Both the position numbers and the translations under genes were made by a program. 64,000 nt of DNA. Origin: Streptomyces sp. NBC_00390. Lineage in GTDB: Bacteria > Actinomycetota > Actinomycetes > Streptomycetales > Streptomycetaceae. Positions 59,980 to 64,000 of the stretch are shown here, in pieces. Numbering within the stretch: the first letter of the stretch is position 1; the number at the start of each line of letters is the position of its first letter. The notes under the pieces are model-generated. The model saw only the letters and a program-made list of their open reading frames with translations, did no database searches and was not told the origin of the DNA. The stretch is from positions 7,936,001 through 8,000,000 of the forward strand of contig NZ_CP107945.1 of assembly GCF_036057275.1 (NCBI RefSeq), in the 5' to 3' direction.

Positions 59980-60861
59980 TCAGCCGAGTACGTTGAGTGC
60001 GCCCGGCTGCACCCGCACCGTCACGGGAAGCGTCGCGTCGACCTCGCCGTCGGCGCCGTACGGCACCTCCCGGTCGGCCTCGATACGGACCTCCTTGCCC
60101 CGCAGGATCTCCACCTGGGGACGCTTGAGGTGCGCGCCCGTCTTCAGTTCGTTCATCATCGTGAAGAACAGGCGCTTGGGGGCGTGCTGGATGACGACGA
60201 CATCGAGCAGCCCGTCGTCGAGCCGCGCCTCCGGGGCGACCTTGCGGCCGAAGCCGTAGAAGCCGGAGTTGGCCGCGACGACCGTGTAGCCGAGCCGCTC
60301 GTGCTCCACGCCGTCGATGGTGATCCGGTACGCGGCGGGCCGCCACGACACGACCGCCCGCAGCCCGCCGGCGTAGTACGAGGCGGCACCGCGCAGCAGC
60401 CGGGAGGTGTTGGCGTACCGGTTGGCGACCGCGTCGACGCCCGCGTACACGCTGCCCAGCACGGTGGTCCTGGCGTGCACGGCCGACTCGACCTCGATCG
60501 TGTCGACGGCCCGTGGTTCGCCGTGCAGCAGCAGCTCGGCCAGGGGTGCCGGGTCGGAGGGCAGCCCCAGCGCGCGGGCGAAGTCGTTGCCGCGGCCGGC
60601 CGGCACGAGGCCGAACACGGTGTCCGTGCCGCTGAGGGCCCCGCCCACGCACCCGGCTATCCCGTCCCCGCCGACGGCGAGTACGACATGCCCCTGCTCG
60701 CCGGCCCGCCGGGCCAGCTCCTGCGCATGCTCGAGGCTGCGGCTGTACTGCGTGTCGAGCTGCGCGCCGGCCTCCCGCAGGAGCCGGGCCAGCGGAAGCA
60801 GGGCCGCCGTACCGCTGGAACCCCCTGCGGTCGGATTGACGACGGCGGTGAACTGTCGCAT
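59980..60861 (-). CDS. Diacylglycerol/lipid kinase (DAGK catalytic domain, YegS/DgkB-like)
   Basis: 293-aa soluble lipid kinase that phosphorylates diacylglycerol or a related lipid. The DAGK domain has VVNPTAGGSSGTAALLP, AVGGDGIAGCVGGAL (GGDG) and LVPAGRGNDFARALGLP (PAGRGND), followed by the C-terminal beta-sandwich (YRITIDGVEHERLGYTVVAANSGFYG, LDDGLLDVVVI). ATG 60861. It lies 31 bp downstream of the FAD-oxidase gene on the same strand, so the two are probably co-transcribed. Confidence 0.88.
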   Translation of the reverse strand: MRQFTAVVNPTAGGSSGTAALLPLARLLREAGAQLDTQYSRSLEHAQELARRAGEQGHVVLAVGGDGIAGCVGGALSGTDTVFGLVPAGRGNDFARALGLPSDPAPLAELLLHGEPRAVDTIEVESAVHARTTVLGSVYAGVDAVANRYANTSRLLRGAASYYAGGLRAVVSWRPAAYRITIDGVEHERLGYTVVAANSGFYGFGRKVAPEARLDDGLLDVVVIQHAPKRLFFTMMNELKTGAHLKRPQVEILRGKEVRIEADREVPYGADGEVDATLPVTVRVQPGALNVLG

Positions 60862-60892
60862 ATAGGTGCCTTTCGGACAGCAGGGGGCTCGG

Positions 60893-62491
<1,599 letters not shown>

Positions 62492-62564
62492 TTGGGTCGT
62501 TCCTCACCGTCGATTTCGCAAGGCGCCGTGCCACACGGCCCGCTCTGGCATTACACTGTGACAG

Positions 62565-63164
62565 ATGACGCCCATTCGTCACAACACCTCGGACACGGAT
62601 GCTGTCCTCGACGCGGCACGCGACTGCGTCCTCGCCGTCGGCGTACGCCGCACGACCCTGACCGACGTGGCCCGCCGCGCCGGGGTGTCGCGCATGACGC
62701 TCTACCGCCGCTGGCCGGACGTCAGGACCCTGGTCGGCGACGTGATGACCAGGGAGTGGATCGGCCTTGCCGTGTCGGCCATGCCCGCGAGCGAGCCCGA
62801 CGCCCCCACCCGCGTCCGGCTGGTCGACGGACTGGTCGCCGGAGTCGCGGCCTTCCGCGCGCACCCGCTCTTCCACAAGATCCTCGACGTGGACCCCGAG
62901 CTCCTGCTGCCCTATGTGCTCGACCGCCGCGGCGCCAGCCAGGACGCGCTGCTCGGGCTCATCGCCGGCGCGCTGAAGGAGGGCCACGCCGACGGATCCG
63001 TACGCGCGGCCCACCTCGACCGCCAGGCGCGATCGCTGCTGCTCGTCGTGCAGTCCTTCACGCTCTCGCTGCGCACCATGACCGACGGGACCGACCCCGA
63101 GCTCTCCGACTCGGCCTTCCTCGGCGAACTGCGCACCCTTCTGGAGAGGACCCTCACCCCATGA
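62565..63164 (+). CDS. TetR-family transcriptional regulator
   Basis: 199-aa regulator with the HTH TDAVLDAARDCVLAVGVRRTTLTDVARRAGVSRMTLYRRWPDVRTLV and a helical effector domain. It lies divergently 73 bp from the ADPS-like gene and overlaps the glycerol-3-phosphate dehydrogenase gene by 4 nt (ATGA, 63161-63164). It therefore sits in the middle of a glycerolipid set and is the likely controller of both sides. Confidence 0.87.
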   Translation: MTPIRHNTSDTDAVLDAARDCVLAVGVRRTTLTDVARRAGVSRMTLYRRWPDVRTLVGDVMTREWIGLAVSAMPASEPDAPTRVRLVDGLVAGVAAFRAHPLFHKILDVDPELLLPYVLDRRGASQDALLGLIAGALKEGHADGSVRAAHLDRQARSLLLVVQSFTLSLRTMTDGTDPELSDSAFLGELRTLLERTLTP

Positions 63165-64000
63165 GCCGACCGAGCAACAGCCCCGCCCATGCCTCGTCGC
63201 TGAACGCGGCACGCCGCGCCCGCGAACTCGCCGAACTCGCCGACGGCACCGAGGTCGACGTCCTGGTCGTCGGCCTCGGCGCGACCGGTGCGGGCGCCGC
63301 CCTGGACGCAGCCTCCCGCGGACTGAGCGTCGCCGCGATCGATGCCCACGACCTCGCGTTCGGCACCTCCCGCTGGAGCTCCAAGCTCATCCACGGCGGA
63401 CTTCGCTATCTCGCCACCGGCCAGATCGACGTCGCCCACGAAAGCGCCGTCGAGCGCGGTGTCCTCATGGAACGCACCGCCCCGCACCTGGTGCGCGCCC
63501 AGCCGTTCGTCCTGCCGCTGACCCCGCTGGTCTCCCGCGGCCAGGCCGCACTGGCCTGGGCCGGATTCCGCGCCGGCGACCTGCTGCGCGTCTCCGCCCG
63601 CACCTCACGCGCCACCCTGCCCGCCCCGCGCACCCTCTCCTCGGTGGAGACCCGCCACATGGCACCCGCTCTCCGGCCGACCGGCCTGCGCGGCGGACTG
63701 CTGTCCTGGGACGGCCAACTCACCGACGACGCACGCCTGGTGACCGCGATCGCCCGCACCGCGGCCGCCCATGGCGCCCGTGTCCTCACGCGCACCCGCG
63801 CCCTCTACCTCAGCGGTTCCGGTGCCCGCGTCCGCGACGAACTCACCGGCGAGGAACTGCTGATCCGGGCCCGTACGGTCATCAACGCCGCAGGTGTCTG
63901 GGCCGGCGGCCTGGTCGACGACATCCGGCTGCGCCCCTCGCGCGGCACGCATCTCGTCCTGCGTTCAGAGGACCTCGGCAGTCTCACCGCCGGCATGCAC
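63161..64000 (+). CDS. glpD: Glycerol-3-phosphate dehydrogenase (C-terminus outside window)
   Basis: FAD-dependent enzyme oxidising glycerol-3-phosphate to DHAP. The FAD dinucleotide fold is DVLVVGLGATGAGAALDAASRGLSV, followed by the GlpD signature GTSRWSSKLIHGGLRYLATGQIDVAHESAVERGVLMERTAPHLV and VINAAGVWAGGLVDDIR with SRGTHLVL. About 280 of the expected ~540 residues are in the window. It starts in the stop codon of the TetR gene. Confidence 0.88.
   Translation, partial: MSRPSNSPAHASSLNAARRARELAELADGTEVDVLVVGLGATGAGAALDAASRGLSVAAIDAHDLAFGTSRWSSKLIHGGLRYLATGQIDVAHESAVERGVLMERTAPHLVRAQPFVLPLTPLVSRGQAALAWAGFRAGDLLRVSARTSRATLPAPRTLSSVETRHMAPALRPTGLRGGLLSWDGQLTDDARLVTAIARTAAAHGARVLTRTRALYLSGSGARVRDELTGEELLIRARTVINAAGVWAGGLVDDIRLRPSRGTHLVLRSEDLGSLTAGMH

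Overview
The window is high-GC actinobacterial chromosomal DNA, almost certainly from a Streptomyces species. Third codon positions are nearly all G or C, GTG and TTG starts are common, and overlapping ATGA/GTGA gene junctions are frequent. The gene families are typical of the genus: an NsdA-type TPR regulator, SpoIIE-type phosphatases, an XRE/DUF6879 set, an actinobacterial Hsp90-TPR pair and a DtxR-type iron box.

Region 1 (1-25008) is chromosomal backbone. It holds a secreted muramoyl-alanine amidase (cut by the window start), a phosphotransferase, the NsdA-like regulator and a PAS/PP2C phosphatase. A GNAT gene is translationally coupled to an NAD-dependent DNA ligase. An iron-box-controlled siderophore-interacting protein and an HD hydrolase follow, then a secreted S15 peptidase, a second GNAT, a tyrosine phosphatase and a deaminase. 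Next come a large sensor/SpoIIE/ATPase protein, a divergent TetR-SDR pair, an ECF sigma factor with a coupled small protein, a lipoprotein, a GH15 glycosidase and a GCS2-type ligase.

Region 2 (25172-40256) is a nitrogen-assimilation locus split by a mobile element. An APC permease, two DUF1989 proteins, a biotin-dependent urea/guanidine carboxylase and an allophanate hydrolase form the gene set now linked to guanidine breakdown (guanidine to carboxyguanidine to allophanate to ammonia and CO2). Near-identical 20-bp palindromes precede both the permease and the carboxylase operon. A 6.7-kb integrative element lies between them, bounded by a 34-bp direct repeat. It entered the last codons of the permease gene, gave it a new C-terminal tail in frame, and left the original tail and terminator 6.7 kb away.

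The element (26652-33388) keeps only the C-terminal part of a tyrosine recombinase, which is cut by an IS5-family insertion carrying a DUF6896-type gene. Its other cargo is a decayed membrane-anchored protein gene, two small coupled CxxC...HxxC proteins followed by a glycine-rich-domain protein, and a tightly packed triad (66-aa protein, DUF6879 protein, XRE-DUF5753 regulator). I saw no replication or transfer genes, so it looks like a decaying relic.

Region 3 (40369-64000) is backbone again. It includes a HEAT-like hypothetical protein, a 74-bp tandem repeat, a small monooxygenase diverging from a GlxA/AraC regulator, and an Hsp90-like chaperone overlapping a 981-aa TPR protein. A GntR-led operon with a lipocalin-like protein and a GMC oxidoreductase follows, with a 9-bp-arm operator. 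Then come a DMT transporter, a FUSC-family membrane protein coupled to a small membrane protein, a TetR, and a saccharopine-dehydrogenase-like protein. The end of the window is a glycerolipid-flavoured group: diacylglycerol kinase, alkyl-DHAP-synthase-like FAD oxidase, TetR and glycerol-3-phosphate dehydrogenase (cut by the window end). No tRNA, rRNA or CRISPR was recognised.
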